A DNA stretch of 64,000 bases, from NCBI RefSeq assembly GCF_001975785.1, contig NZ_MSFI01000029.1, positions 40,473 through 104,472 on the forward strand, given 5' to 3'. This stretch comes from Domibacillus epiphyticus (GTDB lineage Bacteria > Bacillota > Bacilli > Bacillales > Domibacillaceae). The translations under genes were made by a program, and so were the position numbers. The number at the start of each line of letters is the position of its first letter. Position 1 is the stretch's first letter. Positions 19,400 through 29,131 of this stretch are shown one piece after another. Below the pieces are notes generated by a model, which saw only the letters and a list, made by a program, of their open reading frames with translations, had not been told where the DNA came from and searched no databases.

Positions 19400-20112
19400 T
19401 CATTTCCAACCTCGAATTTATAGCCGACGCCCCAAACGGTAACAATCATTTTCGCGGCTTGCTCCGAAACTTTATTCAGCTTTTCACGCAAACGTTTCAC
19501 ATGTGTATCAACAGTTCGCAAGTCTCCGAAAAATTCGTAATGCCAAACTTCTTTCAGCAAATGTTCCCGGTCAAATACTTTATCCGGTGCTTTGGCAAGA
19601 AAATAAAGAAGCTCATATTCTTTTGGCGTCAAATTCACCTCTTCACCGTCCGCTGTAACACGATGAGCGTCGTTATCAATCGTTAAATGCTTATATACAA
19701 TTAAGTCTTTTGACTTGGTGTCTGTCTGCAGGTAGGAAGTCGGTGATGAACGGCGCAAAAGCGCTTTCACCCGTAAAACAACCTCCCGAGGGCTAAACGG
19801 TTTTACAATATAATCATCCGTCCCCACTTCAAATCCTTGGACACGGTTCGCTTCTTCTCCTTTTGCCGTCAGCATGATAACAGGTGTTGCTTTCTTCTCT
19901 CTTAACTCGCTGCATACTTCAATTCCATCTTTTCCAGGCATCATCAGGTCCAGCAAAATGCAGTCGTAATCGGTTTCGGTTGCCTTCTCGAGCGCTTCTT
20001 GACCATCAGCCGCTTCATCAATCACATAATGTTCACGTTCTAAATACATTCGAAGTAATCGGCGAATTCGTTCCTCATCGTCTACAATTAAAATTCTCAT
20101 TTCTTTTTCCAA
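19396..20112 (-). CDS. resD: two-component response regulator ResD
   Basis: OmpR-type regulator of aerobic and anaerobic respiration genes. The receiver domain has the acidic pair (VDDEE), the phospho-accepting aspartate in LLDLMMPG and the switch residues in MLTAKG and KPFSPRE. The C-terminal winged helix contains LTPKEYELLYFLA and GDLRTVDTHVKRLREKL. I keep a TTG start at 20112, which has GGAGGGG six bases upstream and gives the family length (238). resE follows with a four-base overlap. Confidence 0.96.
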   Translation of the reverse strand: MEKEMRILIVDDEERIRRLLRMYLEREHYVIDEAADGQEALEKATETDYDCILLDLMMPGKDGIEVCSELREKKATPVIMLTAKGEEANRVQGFEVGTDDYIVKPFSPREVVLRVKALLRRSSPTSYLQTDTKSKDLIVYKHLTIDNDAHRVTADGEEVNLTPKEYELLYFLAKAPDKVFDREHLLKEVWHYEFFGDLRTVDTHVKRLREKLNKVSEQAAKMIVTVWGVGYKFEVGNE

Positions 20113-20155
20113 AGACGTCCCCTCCCAATCACACTATATACCCTATTATAATATA

Positions 20156-20187
20156 AAAAAAATGTCTCCGCCAAAAACGGAGACATT
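20156..20187 (-). terminator. terminator between resC and resD
   Basis: Stem AATGTCTCCG/CGGAGACATT (20161-20170 with 20178-20187) with a seven-base loop, followed on the minus strand by T-rich sequence. It starts five bases after the resC stop, so resDE transcription needs either readthrough or its own promoter. Confidence 0.88.
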
Positions 20188-20192
20188 TTTTC

Positions 20193-21380
20193 TTATGCAT
20201 ATGAATGCAATCCTGCAATAACAAGGTTAACGGCGACTGTATTGAACATAATAATACCAAAGCCAACAACAGACAGCCATGCTGATCGCTCACCATGCCA
20301 GCCTTTTGATAAACGGAGATGAAGAAATGCAGCATAAAACAAAAATGTAATAAGGGCCCAGACTTCTTTTGGATCCCAGCCCCAGAAACGCGTCCATGCG
20401 ATCTGCGCCCAAATCATGGCAAAAATAAGCGCACCAAGCGTAAATACCGGAAAGCCAATTAACACGGATCGATAGCTGATTTCATCCAGTAAATCTGAGC
20501 TTACATTTCGCACAAGCGGCTGCATGAGCGCAGCGACACGTTTTTTAAACAAGAGGCGGATCAATAAATAAAGAAGAGTACCAGTAGCAAGTGACCAGAG
20601 AACAGTGTTTAATTTATTTGCGTTAATAAACGCGGGCATGTCAACGAAAGGTTCCATTTTCCCTTCTGTAACAAGCACCCCTTCATTCGGTCCAACAAGC
20701 GCCGGCAAAGTAAATTCCTGTACGGCGGATGCTTCTTCTTTGTTTACATATTCAAAGGAAGCGCTGTAATTGGCAAGGCCAAAACTTGTTGTTACAATGA
20801 TAAACCCAACCACAGATAAAATCGTAAACATGATGACCTCAAGCCATTTTGTTTTTTTCGTGCTGACCGATTGATCTATATTTTTCACTAAGTAAATGAT
20901 CCCTGCAATGAAACTGATTGCCAGAATCCCCTGCCCAGCCGCGGCTGTCGTTACGTGAATATGAAGCCAGTCACTTTGAAGCGCTGGAATAAGCGGGCTG
21001 ATTTCACGCGGGAACATGCTTGCATAAGCAATGATAATCACCGCAATAGGCAACGCAAAAAGGCCAAGTATCGCTGTCTTGTAAATAAAGAAGATTAAGA
21101 TAAACGCACCGACAACCATCATGCCAAAGAACGTGATAAACTCGAATAAATTACTGACCGGTGCATGACCGGCCGCCGCCCAGCGGGTGAAGAAGTAGCC
21201 GAGCTGTGCAATAAAGCCAATGATGGTTGCTGTAATAGCAAATATCCCCCAACGATTTAACCGTTCATCATCACGCAGTCCTTTTTGCCGGATCGAGCCG
21301 CCAAAAAGAAATGTACCGACTAAATAGAAAATAAATGCTGCGTACAGCAGCGTACTGCTTACTCCTGCTAAATCTGACAT
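20193..21380 (-). CDS. resC: cytochrome c biogenesis protein ResC (CcsA family)
   Basis: Polytopic membrane protein of the system II heme delivery and ligation machinery. About eight membrane segments are seen. The heme-handling tryptophan-rich WWD-type motif is near the C-terminus ([16 protein letters not shown]), with conserved histidines around it ([10 protein letters not shown] and AAFLHLR). Length is 395 residues. It works with ResB and follows it by 15 bases. Confidence 0.95.
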   Translation of the reverse strand: MSDLAGVSSTLLYAAFIFYLVGTFLFGGSIRQKGLRDDERLNRWGIFAITATIIGFIAQLGYFFTRWAAAGHAPVSNLFEFITFFGMMVVGAFILIFFIYKTAILGLFALPIAVIIIAYASMFPREISPLIPALQSDWLHIHVTTAAAGQGILAISFIAGIIYLVKNIDQSVSTKKTKWLEVIMFTILSVVGFIIVTTSFGLANYSASFEYVNKEEASAVQEFTLPALVGPNEGVLVTEGKMEPFVDMPAFINANKLNTVLWSLATGTLLYLLIRLLFKKRVAALMQPLVRNVSSDLLDEISYRSVLIGFPVFTLGALIFAMIWAQIAWTRFWGWDPKEVWALITFLFYAAFLHLRLSKGWHGERSAWLSVVGFGIIMFNTVAVNLVIAGLHSYA

Positions 21381-21395
21381 CGAGCAATTGCCCCC

Positions 21396-23012
21396 TTAAT
21401 CCTTTTGTCTATCTTTAGGCTCTGGAATTGCCGTACCATCCAAAACCGAATCAATTTCCCGTTTCAGTCCGTGCCAGTTTTTATTCGTATGACCAGCTGT
21501 GTATATATACCCGCCCTTTTCACGAATCCAAATACGGCGGTGGTTCCAGTAAGAGCCTTGAATAACACCAATCATAAAGATAATGCCGCCGATGACGAGA
21601 ATAGGCAATGTTAAATCTTTACGGATGGTCAATGCAGACACATCACGCGTTTCAAGGTTTTTAAACTTCATTTTGTATATTGTTTCACCAAGCGGCTCCA
21701 TCGTATTTTGAATTTCTACAAAACTTACTTCGCCTTCCGGCTTCTCAGGAGAAATCATGTTAAATAGAAAAGCTGGTTTATTTGGCAATGGCGATTTAGA
21801 AATTGGCTCCCCTTCTTTTGTGAAGCCATCAAAGTCCGGATAATAGCCTTTCAGTTCTACCTTATAGCCATTTCCAAGATCGTATGATTTCTGCTGATCA
21901 AACAAATCAATTACGACATCCCCAACTTCTTCACCTGTTGTTTTATTCGTCAACGCAAAATGCATTGCCTTCATTTCATCCTCACGGAAACTCGTTTGAT
22001 ATACCGCAAAGCTGTTAAATTTCATCGGCTGGTTTACCTGAATATCATCTTCCAGTACTTTCTTCAGTTCAGGCTCTGCACCAGGCAGATCGTTATTGGA
22101 ATTGCGGTAGAGAACGGCGTCTGTTTGATAATTTTTTGCAACCGTTCCCACCCTGTCAATCGCTTCGTTAAAAACCTCCGGATCTTCGCCTTCTTCGTAG
22201 TTTTCAAGCGTAAACCCATCATTTTTTATGTAATAATCTCCACCTGCACCTGGAATTTGAAGCGTTTCCCCTTCACGGATCCAGAGGAGTTCATCAACAT
22301 ACATGCCTTGAACGGATCTAAGCATAGCACCGAATAAAAAAATAATAAGTCCAGCATGATTCACATAAGGGCCCCATCGTGTAAAACGATTTTTTTCAGC
22401 AAAAAGAGCACCATTTACCTCACGGATTTTATACCGTTTCTTTTTTAATTCTTCGCGTACTTTTTGCAGGTCAGACTCCTGTAAAACAGCTTGTTGTTCG
22501 GCAAAAAGACGCTGTTTTTTCATAAATGATTCATGCCGGTCAACACGCTGTGTTTTTAATGCACGGTAAAGCGGCACCACACGATCCAGACTGGCAATAA
22601 CAAGTGAAACCCCTAATGCAGCAATAAGAGCGATAAACCAGACGGAGTTATATAAATCATGAAATCCGATCATGTAATAAATTTTCCCGAAAGTGCCGTA
22701 CACATCTTCATAATACGTCTCTGGCGGGATGTTGCCCGGAATATAAAATTCCTGTGGAAGGATCGTTCCAAATGAAGCGGCGACAAGGATTAAAACAATA
22801 ACCCATATGCCTACTTTCACTGATGAGAAAAAATTCCACACTTTATCTATTATTGTCTTATTATACGTTTGAGAGCGACGGGCGCTGCCTTCATAGCGCA
22901 TATCGACGAGGTTTTCTTTTTTGGCTTCCTCCGTCAAGGCTCGTCCACAAGATTCACATAAAATAGTACCGTGCGGATTGACATGACCACATTCGCACTT
23001 TACTTTCCCCAT
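21396..23012 (-). CDS. resB: cytochrome c biogenesis protein ResB (Ccs1 family)
   Basis: Second subunit of the heme ligation complex. The 538-residue protein starts with a small zinc-ribbon-like segment (CECGHVNPHGTILCESCG). Membrane helices follow at about residues 70-90, 125-145 and 210-230, then a large external domain and a final helix (LPILVIGGIIFMIGVIQG). The start is an ATG with GGGGAG upstream. It lies between resA and resC, as in B. subtilis. Confidence 0.95.
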   Translation of the reverse strand: MGKVKCECGHVNPHGTILCESCGRALTEEAKKENLVDMRYEGSARRSQTYNKTIIDKVWNFFSSVKVGIWVIVLILVAASFGTILPQEFYIPGNIPPETYYEDVYGTFGKIYYMIGFHDLYNSVWFIALIAALGVSLVIASLDRVVPLYRALKTQRVDRHESFMKKQRLFAEQQAVLQESDLQKVREELKKKRYKIREVNGALFAEKNRFTRWGPYVNHAGLIIFLFGAMLRSVQGMYVDELLWIREGETLQIPGAGGDYYIKNDGFTLENYEEGEDPEVFNEAIDRVGTVAKNYQTDAVLYRNSNNDLPGAEPELKKVLEDDIQVNQPMKFNSFAVYQTSFREDEMKAMHFALTNKTTGEEVGDVVIDLFDQQKSYDLGNGYKVELKGYYPDFDGFTKEGEPISKSPLPNKPAFLFNMISPEKPEGEVSFVEIQNTMEPLGETIYKMKFKNLETRDVSALTIRKDLTLPILVIGGIIFMIGVIQGSYWNHRRIWIREKGGYIYTAGHTNKNWHGLKREIDSVLDGTAIPEPKDRQKD

Positions 23013-23025
23013 ACTAAAACTCCCC

Positions 23026-23556
23026 TTAAGATGGTTTCACGCTTTCAAATAACGCACGAATCTGTTCTTCTGTCATTCCTGCTGTAACAATTTGATCAAT
23101 TGTCCCGTCAGGACGAATCATAAATGTAGTCGGAAGTGGATTAATCCCATATGCTTCCTGAACTTCCTTCCCTTTATCAATAGCAATTGGGAATGTTAAT
23201 TCGTACTGTTCGGCAAAATTATTCACTTGGAAATCGGATTCTCCTACGTTTACAGCCAGCACTTCCACTTTTCCTTCATATTCTTTTGCCAGTTTTTCCA
23301 TATGAGGCATTTCTTTTTTACATGGCTCACACCATGTCCCCCAGAAATTTAAAAAGACCCCTTTTCCTTCATAATCCGACAAGCGGTGTTGTTTCCCGTT
23401 TAAATCAGATAATACAAAATCAGGCGCCTGATCGCCTACCCCTAAATTCTCCCGCGATTCTTTCGTCAAGTTCGTATATAGTGTATAAATGACAAGACCT
23501 GCAAGAACCGCGAGAATCGCTGTACGTATGTACAGCCTTCTTTTCTTTTTATCCAT
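23026..23556 (-). CDS. resA: thiol-disulfide oxidoreductase ResA
   Basis: Membrane-anchored thioredoxin-like protein that keeps apocytochrome c cysteines reduced before heme attachment. One N-terminal membrane helix (residues 8-26) is followed by a thioredoxin fold with the active site WGTWCEPCKKEMP. The family-specific glutamate lies within this CEPC motif. The cis-proline loop is PLPTTFMI. It is 176 residues and first in the resABC unit. Confidence 0.96.
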   Translation of the reverse strand: MDKKKRRLYIRTAILAVLAGLVIYTLYTNLTKESRENLGVGDQAPDFVLSDLNGKQHRLSDYEGKGVFLNFWGTWCEPCKKEMPHMEKLAKEYEGKVEVLAVNVGESDFQVNNFAEQYELTFPIAIDKGKEVQEAYGINPLPTTFMIRPDGTIDQIVTAGMTEEQIRALFESVKPS

Positions 23557-23610
23557 CTGCCAACCTCCACTAAATTGTCAAACAATGCCGGCGTTTGAAA
23601 AACTACGTAC

Positions 23611-23638
23611 ATTATATCATTACTTGTCATATTTGCAG
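23611..23638 (-). promoter_or_regulatory. promoter candidate for resABC
   Basis: On the minus strand an extended -10 (TGATATAAT) has a weak -35 (CTGCAA) 16 bases upstream, about 55 bases before resA. In B. subtilis resABC is activated by ResD; a weak -35 fits an activated promoter, but no ResD site was identified here. Confidence 0.5.
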
Positions 23639-23676
23639 AAAATAGCAGCCTTTTTGTTTTGTGACAGATTTATGAA

Positions 23677-24408
23677 CTATCGCAGTGATCCTGTTTCAGC
23701 AAGTGTTCGAAGCTGTTTCACTTCATGTGCGGTCAGTTCGCGATATTCGCCAGCATTCAGGCCTTGCAGCGTCAAATGAGCAAAGCGGTCGCGTCGAAGC
23801 TTCTGAACTGGGTGCCCAATTGCTTCAAACATGCGACGCACCTGGCGATTCCGGCCCTCATGAATAGTAATTTCGATAAGCGACCGGTTTTTCTTTTTGT
23901 CAATTGATAATTCTTTTACTTTAGCAGGCGCCGTTTTTCCGTCCTCTAGTTTAATACCTGTCATGAGACGCTTGAGCATATGGCGCTGGACAATTCCTTC
24001 CGTTTTCACTATATACGTTTTGTCCATTTCGTAACGAGGGTGTGTCATTAAATTGGCAAACTCGCCATCATTTGTTAATAAAAGCAGTCCCGACGTATCA
24101 TAATCAAGGCGTCCGACTGGAAAAATTCGTTCTTCCACTCCAGGAAAAAAGTCTGTCACTGTTTTGCGGCCTTTATCATCGGTTACCGCTGAGATAATGC
24201 CGCGCGGTTTATAAAACAAATAATATACTTTCCGTTCCCGTTCAATCGGTACCCCTTCTACTTCCACTTCATCATTCACGCCAACTTTTGTCCCGAGTTC
24301 CGTAATTGTTTTCCCGTTGACTGTTACTTTTCCTTCCTGAATAAGCTGTTCCGCTTTTCTTCTTGAAGCGATCCCTGCTTGTGCAATTACTTTTTGCAGA
24401 CGTTCCAT
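23677..24408 (-). CDS. rluB: 23S rRNA pseudouridine synthase RluB
   Basis: Modifies a uridine in 23S rRNA. An N-terminal S4 RNA-binding domain (RLQKVIAQAGIASRRKAEQLI) precedes the catalytic RsuA-family domain, whose aspartate lies in GRLDYDTSGLLLLTNDG; the R-Q-V-RRM motif follows near residue 190. The 243-residue length fits. It stands between spmB and the res cluster, as in B. subtilis (ypuL). Confidence 0.94.
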   Translation of the reverse strand: MERLQKVIAQAGIASRRKAEQLIQEGKVTVNGKTITELGTKVGVNDEVEVEGVPIERERKVYYLFYKPRGIISAVTDDKGRKTVTDFFPGVEERIFPVGRLDYDTSGLLLLTNDGEFANLMTHPRYEMDKTYIVKTEGIVQRHMLKRLMTGIKLEDGKTAPAKVKELSIDKKKNRSLIEITIHEGRNRQVRRMFEAIGHPVQKLRRDRFAHLTLQGLNAGEYRELTAHEVKQLRTLAETGSLR

Positions 24409-24488
24409 CTATTTCACCTCTATATTTGTCATAAATACTCTAAAGCATTATGGCACAAATAGCGTAAAAGGAAAAGAAAACTGAAATG

Positions 24489-24516
24489 AAAAAAAGCCTG
24501 GCTACAATAGCCAGGC
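24489..24516 (-). terminator. Rho-independent terminator of dacB-spmA-spmB
   Basis: Nine-bp stem GCCTGGCTA/TAGCCAGGC with a three-base loop, then TTTTTTT on the minus strand. The stem contains the spmB stop codon. Confidence 0.92.
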
Positions 24517-25011
24517 AACAGTTAGGACAGCAGAAGCAAAAGCAGCGGCATCTGCAAGCAGCCCAATTTTCAGTGCATCGCCTGTTTTTTTTATCCCCGC
24601 TGCACCAAAATAGATGGCAAGCACATATAGTGTTGTATCCGTGCTTCCCTGCATGACAGCAGCAAGTTTCGCAATATAGGAATCAGCACCGAATTCACGC
24701 ATGATCTGATCGAGCATGGCTAATGTTGCTGAGCCGGATATCGGCCGTATAATGGCCAAAGGAACAACTTCGGGAGGAATGCCAATGAGTGAGGTGAGCG
24801 GTTTAAACAGACCCGCAATCCAGTCAGCAGCACCTGATGCACGAAAAACAGCCACCGCGGCCATCATAATCACTAAATGAGGCACAATGGCGATCCACGT
24901 ATGCAGCCCTTCTTTTGCTCCATCTGTCAATGCCGTATATATATTTACTTTCCGGTATAATCCTGCCGTAATGACCACAGCGATGATGACTGGAATAAGC
25001 CATGCCGCCAT
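24502..25011 (-). CDS. spmB: spore maturation protein B
   Basis: A 169-residue polytopic membrane protein of the nucleoside-recognition (Gate) family. With SpmA it is required for full spore core dehydration and heat resistance in B. subtilis. Hydrophobic helices alternate with conserved stretches such as RPISGSATLAMLDQIM and GSTDTTLYVLAIYFG. It overlaps the spmA stop (TAATG). Confidence 0.95.
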   Translation of the reverse strand: MAAWLIPVIIAVVITAGLYRKVNIYTALTDGAKEGLHTWIAIVPHLVIMMAAVAVFRASGAADWIAGLFKPLTSLIGIPPEVVPLAIIRPISGSATLAMLDQIMREFGADSYIAKLAAVMQGSTDTTLYVLAIYFGAAGIKKTGDALKIGLLADAAAFASAVLTVAWLL

Positions 25012-25592
25012 TACCGGTTCCTTTTACGGGCATAGTATCGATCAATGACTATGGCAAAACAGGCGGACATAACGGTTGCAAGAAACGCGGGCAAAATAAT
25101 ATCTGCGGGGTTTTTGGCGCCATGAGAGATGCCAAGTGCGATGACAGTTGTTGGAATGAGGGTTACACCTGCTGTATTTAATGCAAGAAATGTAATCATC
25201 GATCGGCTTGCCGTGTCCCGGTCATCATTTATTTGACGCAGCTCCCGCATCGTTTTTAATCCGATCGGAGTTGCCGCATTGCCAAGACCAAAAAAATTTG
25301 CTGCCATATTGGACGCGATGAATCCAAAGACAGGATGATCTCTTGGAATTTCAGGAAATAGGCGGCTAAGAAGCGGCTGGACAATGTGAGCAAGCCAGCT
25401 GACGATCCCGGCTGCTTCCGCTGTTTTCATCACGCCTGTCCAGAATAATATGACTCCTGCAAGCGATATTGCCAGCTGAACAGACTGCTCCATTGATTGA
25501 AAAAGTGCTTCATTCACCTCAGCCATCGTCCCGTTGACTGCTGCAAATACAAAACCGGATAACAATAAAAAAGCAAAGGCCGCACTGACCAT
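25011..25592 (-). CDS. spmA: spore maturation protein A
   Basis: A 193-residue membrane protein of the Gate-type nucleoside-recognition family, partner of SpmB. Conserved segments include FGFIASNMAANFFGLGNAATP and the FLALNTAGVTLIPTT loop. It overlaps both neighbours through TAATG junctions, so dacB, spmA and spmB form one translationally coupled mother-cell operon, as known in B. subtilis. Confidence 0.95.
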   Translation of the reverse strand: MVSAAFAFLLLSGFVFAAVNGTMAEVNEALFQSMEQSVQLAISLAGVILFWTGVMKTAEAAGIVSWLAHIVQPLLSRLFPEIPRDHPVFGFIASNMAANFFGLGNAATPIGLKTMRELRQINDDRDTASRSMITFLALNTAGVTLIPTTVIALGISHGAKNPADIILPAFLATVMSACFAIVIDRYYARKRNR

Positions 25593-26650
25593 TAATCGAG
25601 CACCCCCTTTACTTTTTCGAAAAAGGACGTCTCTTGTTTTTTAGAGCGGTAAATTGGTACTTCCATCTGCTTTTCATCGCCAATCCACAGCTCTGCACTG
25701 TTCTCGCTTTTATCCTTTTTCTGATCCAATACAATGCGAACGTACGCGATTTTTTTCTCTTCTTCCGTCAATGGATATCGAACCATTTTTTTTGCATAAA
25801 AAAAATCGTGTTCACCCGGTACTTTAAATGGTTCTTTTTCCACTACATTTACCAGTCTATACGATATAAACCCATTATCAAAAAGCGCCTGATGGTCACG
25901 CCAGTCATCCGGTGCGTCAAGCGTTACTGTTACTAGGTGCAGCCCGTTTTGTTTCGCTGTTGTAACAAGCGTTCGGCCAGATCGTTTCGTAAATCCCGTT
26001 TTGCCGCCTGTGATCCTTCCACCTTCTCTCACAAGACGGTGCTTATTTTCCCAAACACGGAGCGGGCGGCTTTTCGTTTTATAGGAAGCGGTGCCGACAA
26101 TCTTTTCAAATTCAAGGTTGTCCATTGCTTTTGCCGTCAAAAGCGCCATATCATAAGCTGTGGATTGATGCTGTGGATCATCCAATCCGTGAGGATTCAT
26201 AAACACGGTATTTTTCATTCCAATTTGCTTTGCTTTTTTGTTCATCATCGCGACAAATTCCGGTGTACTCCCCCCGATAAACTGACTGATAGCAATTGCT
26301 GAATCGTTCCCGGAACGAAGCATTAACCCGTACACAAGTTCTTCGAGTGTCAGTGTTTCCCCTTTTTCCAAATACAAACTTGAACCTTCCACCATGACTG
26401 CCTCTTCACTTATTTTAACCTTTTCTTTCATGCGCCCTGATTCAATAGCCAAAAGCGCTGTCATGATTTTCGTTATGCTCGCTATTGGCCGCCGCTCATG
26501 CGCCGATTTAGAAGCCAGAACGCGGCCGCTGTCCATATCCATCAGCACTGCATTTCTTGCTGAGACAGACGGCTGTGCGGCAGCTTTAGATGGGATGGCG
26601 GCGATGCATAAAAGAATGGCAGCAGCGATGATCAACAGCTTTTTTATCAT
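25592..26650 (-). CDS. dacB: D-alanyl-D-alanine carboxypeptidase DacB (sporulation-specific PBP5*)
   Basis: Trims peptide side chains during cortex synthesis. A signal peptide (MIKKLLIIAAAILL...) is followed by a serine peptidase S11 domain with SITK (SxxK, catalytic serine), SGND (SxN) and KTGFT (KTG). A C-terminal PBP5 domain follows. The start at 26650 is preferred because AAGGAG lies seven bases upstream; an in-frame ATG at 26674 has no ribosome-binding site. It is the first gene of dacB-spmA-spmB. Confidence 0.95.
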   Translation of the reverse strand: MIKKLLIIAAAILLCIAAIPSKAAAQPSVSARNAVLMDMDSGRVLASKSAHERRPIASITKIMTALLAIESGRMKEKVKISEEAVMVEGSSLYLEKGETLTLEELVYGLMLRSGNDSAIAISQFIGGSTPEFVAMMNKKAKQIGMKNTVFMNPHGLDDPQHQSTAYDMALLTAKAMDNLEFEKIVGTASYKTKSRPLRVWENKHRLVREGGRITGGKTGFTKRSGRTLVTTAKQNGLHLVTVTLDAPDDWRDHQALFDNGFISYRLVNVVEKEPFKVPGEHDFFYAKKMVRYPLTEEEKKIAYVRIVLDQKKDKSENSAELWIGDEKQMEVPIYRSKKQETSFFEKVKGVLD

Positions 26651-26704
26651 GTGTCCGCTCCTTCCCTTTTTCATTACTTTATGAGAAGAAGTCGGTATTC
26701 ATGA

Positions 26705-27289
26705 TTATTCTTCTTGCGTTTCACCCATTGCATCTTCAAACCTGCCAAAAAATAGATCAGCCTCCTGTTGAATGAATACTTCACCTTCTACAAGAGGCGG
26801 AAGTTCGTCAAGACTTTTTAATTGAAACGCATCAAGAAACTCAGTCGTTGTGGCGTACAAAATCGGCCGTCCTGCTCCTTCTGCTCGTCCTGCTTCTTCA
26901 ATTAAACCCCGGGCAGCGAGAGTTGCGATGGGGCGTTCGGTCTTTACACCCCGTATTTCTTCCACTTCAATACGCGTTACCGGCTGGTTATAGGCAATAA
27001 TTGCTAACGTTTCAAGTGCTGCCTGTGATAATGTTTTAGGCGACGGTTTTTCAGCAAGAGCTTGGATAAACGAAGCATTTTCTTTTTTCGTCATCAGCCT
27101 ATATTCCTTCCCGTACGTTGTGATCATTACACCGCGCGATTCATCAAGCAATAGCCCCTCTGCCATCCGTTCAATCACGCTTCGTATAGTTTGCACATCA
27201 ACATCTAAAACAGAAGCTATTTGATCTGCTGTCAGCCCTTCATCACCCGCCGCAAATAACAGGCTTTCAATTATGCTTTCATTTGTCAT
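26705..27289 (-). CDS. scpB: segregation and condensation protein B
   Basis: Subunit of the SMC-ScpAB condensin that compacts and segregates chromosomes. Two winged-helix domains are seen (residues about 5-80 and 90-165), with the conserved PKTLSQAALETLAIIAYNQP segment and GAGRPILYATT near the end of the second. Length is 194 residues. It overlaps scpA by four bases. Confidence 0.95.
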   Translation of the reverse strand: MTNESIIESLLFAAGDEGLTADQIASVLDVDVQTIRSVIERMAEGLLLDESRGVMITTYGKEYRLMTKKENASFIQALAEKPSPKTLSQAALETLAIIAYNQPVTRIEVEEIRGVKTERPIATLAARGLIEEAGRAEGAGRPILYATTTEFLDAFQLKSLDELPPLVEGEVFIQQEADLFFGRFEDAMGETQEE

Positions 27290-28014
27290 TTATTTTTCCC
27301 TCCAGACATGACATACAGGCTAGAAAAATTTCCATTTTGTGTGACCGTTATTTCATTTTGCTTCATTAATTCGAGAATGGCTAAAAAGCTCACCACAAGT
27401 TCCTCCTTTTCATGAGACTGAAATAAGTCTTCGAAGAGAATCGGCTCTTTTGCTTTCGTCAGCTTATTCATTAGCGATTTCATTCTCGTTTCAACGGAAA
27501 TTTCTTCACGGCGAATGGTTGTTTGTCTTGGTACAGCAAGCTTTTTGCGCCGGGTCATTTTTTGAAAGGCACCGAGCATATCGTAAATCGACACATTAAG
27601 CGGACCTTCTCCTGCTTGCGCAAATAGCATATCTGCTGGAGGACGGGAAAATAATTTTGCCCGTTCTTCCTCCAATTCCTGCAGTTTAACGGCTGCTTCC
27701 TTATACTTTTTATATTCAATCAACCTGCGGGTTAGTTCTTCCCGAGGATCCTCTTCTTCCATAAATTCATCGTCTTCCGATGAATGGTCAGGGAGCAAGG
27801 AACGGCTTTTCATGGCAATCAGCGTCGCAGCCATAACAAGGTATTCACTCGCTACATCAAGTTCAAGCTGCTGCATTGTGTTTACATACATTAAATATTG
27901 ATTCGTTATTTCCGCAGCCGGAATATCGTATATGTCGATTTCTAATTTATTGATTAAATGAAGGAGTAAATCAAGCGGTCCTTCAAACGAATCAATCTTT
28001 ACTTTATATTCCAT
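27286..28014 (-). CDS. scpA: segregation and condensation protein A
   Basis: Kleisin subunit that bridges SMC heads. The N-terminal FEGPLDLLLHLINKLEIDIYD signature and the DVASEYLVMAATLIAMKSR helix are diagnostic, and a winged helix closes the C-terminus. I set the start at 28014 (MEYKVKIDSFEG, 242 residues) because GGAG lies seven bases upstream and family members begin here. It leads the scpAB pair, divergent from ypuF. Confidence 0.95.
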   Translation of the reverse strand: MEYKVKIDSFEGPLDLLLHLINKLEIDIYDIPAAEITNQYLMYVNTMQQLELDVASEYLVMAATLIAMKSRSLLPDHSSEDDEFMEEEDPREELTRRLIEYKKYKEAAVKLQELEEERAKLFSRPPADMLFAQAGEGPLNVSIYDMLGAFQKMTRRKKLAVPRQTTIRREEISVETRMKSLMNKLTKAKEPILFEDLFQSHEKEELVVSFLAILELMKQNEITVTQNGNFSSLYVMSGGKNK

Positions 28015-28158
28015 TACATATCTCCTGTTTTCCATTACCTTTCTTGCATATCATAAAGTATAGTATATATCATATTTACTTTCAGTGTTTTCGATTGAGA
28101 AAATGTATGAATCGTGATAAACTAAAATAAATCCGACCAACTGAGTGGGGGAAATTGA

Positions 28159-28674
28159 ATGTATACGTATCCTGTGCCGTATCTTGCTTTTCTGGCACAT
28201 TTTCATATTGACCGTGATTATTTTGAATGCCATGAGCTGTTAGAAGAACACTGGAAAAATACAGACGGTGCACGTGATTCTGTTTGGGTGGGTTTAATTC
28301 AATCCGCTGTTTTCTTATATCATTACCGCCGAGGCAATGTAAATGGCGCGATACGGATAGCAAAAAAAGCCGTTAACTGCTTATCGAAAAAACAAATCGA
28401 ACTTGCGCGGCTCGGAGTTGATGGAGACCTGTTTATAGCATCGATTCGAAAATCTGCGGCCCGCCTTAGAAATGGTGAGCCATTTGCACCAATTTCAATA
28501 CCTATTGCCGACGAAAATTTGTCCGATGAATTTAATGAGTTTGTCGAGACTTTTAAACCGAATCCAGATGAACAATATTTATCCGAAAAACATAAAATGC
28601 GCGACCGCTCTGATGTCATTGAAGCAAGACAATTAGCTATTCAATTAAAAAAAGCCGGGAAGGTGCCGTTATAA
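28159..28674 (+). CDS. ypuF: DUF309 protein YpuF
   Basis: 171 residues. The N-terminal DUF309 motif (YFECHELLEEHW, with conserved His and Glu residues) and the GLIQSAVFLYHYRRGN helix are present. The biochemical role is unknown. It is divergent from scpA and its end overlaps the convergent ribT by six bases, with a terminator inside the overlap. Confidence 0.85.
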   Translation: MYTYPVPYLAFLAHFHIDRDYFECHELLEEHWKNTDGARDSVWVGLIQSAVFLYHYRRGNVNGAIRIAKKAVNCLSKKQIELARLGVDGDLFIASIRKSAARLRNGEPFAPISIPIADENLSDEFNEFVETFKPNPDEQYLSEKHKMRDRSDVIEARQLAIQLKKAGKVPL

Positions 28675-28699
28675 ACGGCAGCCTTTACCGGCTTCTTTT
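28646..28699. terminator. bidirectional terminator embedded in the ypuF-ribT overlap
   Basis: Nested inverted repeat: AAGCCGG (28652-28658) with CCGGCTT (28688-28694), enclosing TGCCGTT with AACGGCA. It is flanked by A-rich sequence on the left and TTTT on the right. It covers the last codons of both convergent genes. Confidence 0.82.
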
Positions 28700-29037
28700 G
28701 TGCATTTTTCGTAAAAAGGTGTAGTTTCCGCACCGGGAACTACATCTTTGTCTGGATAAGCTTTAGTTACTTCAGCGATCATTTCCGTTCCAATCCCTTC
28801 ATCCCGATAGGACGGATTGACTGCAATGTGTAAAATCTCCACATTCTTTACTCCAATTGCTACACCGACGACGCCTACAATGTCTTCTTCTATCTTCCAT
28901 AAATACAACTGGCGTTCATCGTTATTTTCGTAGCACTCGATCGTTTCTCGAAGCGTTCGCAGTTCTTTTTCCTGCGGCATATACGACAGCAACCCCATCG
29001 CAATTTTCTTAAACGATTTTTTATATCGAATCAGCAT
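28669..29037 (-). CDS. ribT: GNAT N-acetyltransferase RibT
   Basis: A 122-residue GNAT-fold protein. The acetyl-CoA loop is NPSYRDEGIGTEMI. In Bacillus this gene is usually the last one of the riboflavin operon and its substrate is not established. Here it stands alone: no ribD, ribE, ribA or ribH is adjacent. The gene name rests on sequence pattern and on its position near lysA and scpA. Confidence 0.8.
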   Translation of the reverse strand: MLIRYKKSFKKIAMGLLSYMPQEKELRTLRETIECYENNDERQLYLWKIEEDIVGVVGVAIGVKNVEILHIAVNPSYRDEGIGTEMIAEVTKAYPDKDVVPGAETTPFYEKCTKEAGKGCRL

Positions 29038-29131
29038 TAAAAATCCCTCTTCAATTAGCAGGATTTACCTGCGTGATAACTTCACGCTTTCTATATTACT
29101 AAAACGGTCATGGATCCGCAAGCTTCTTCCT

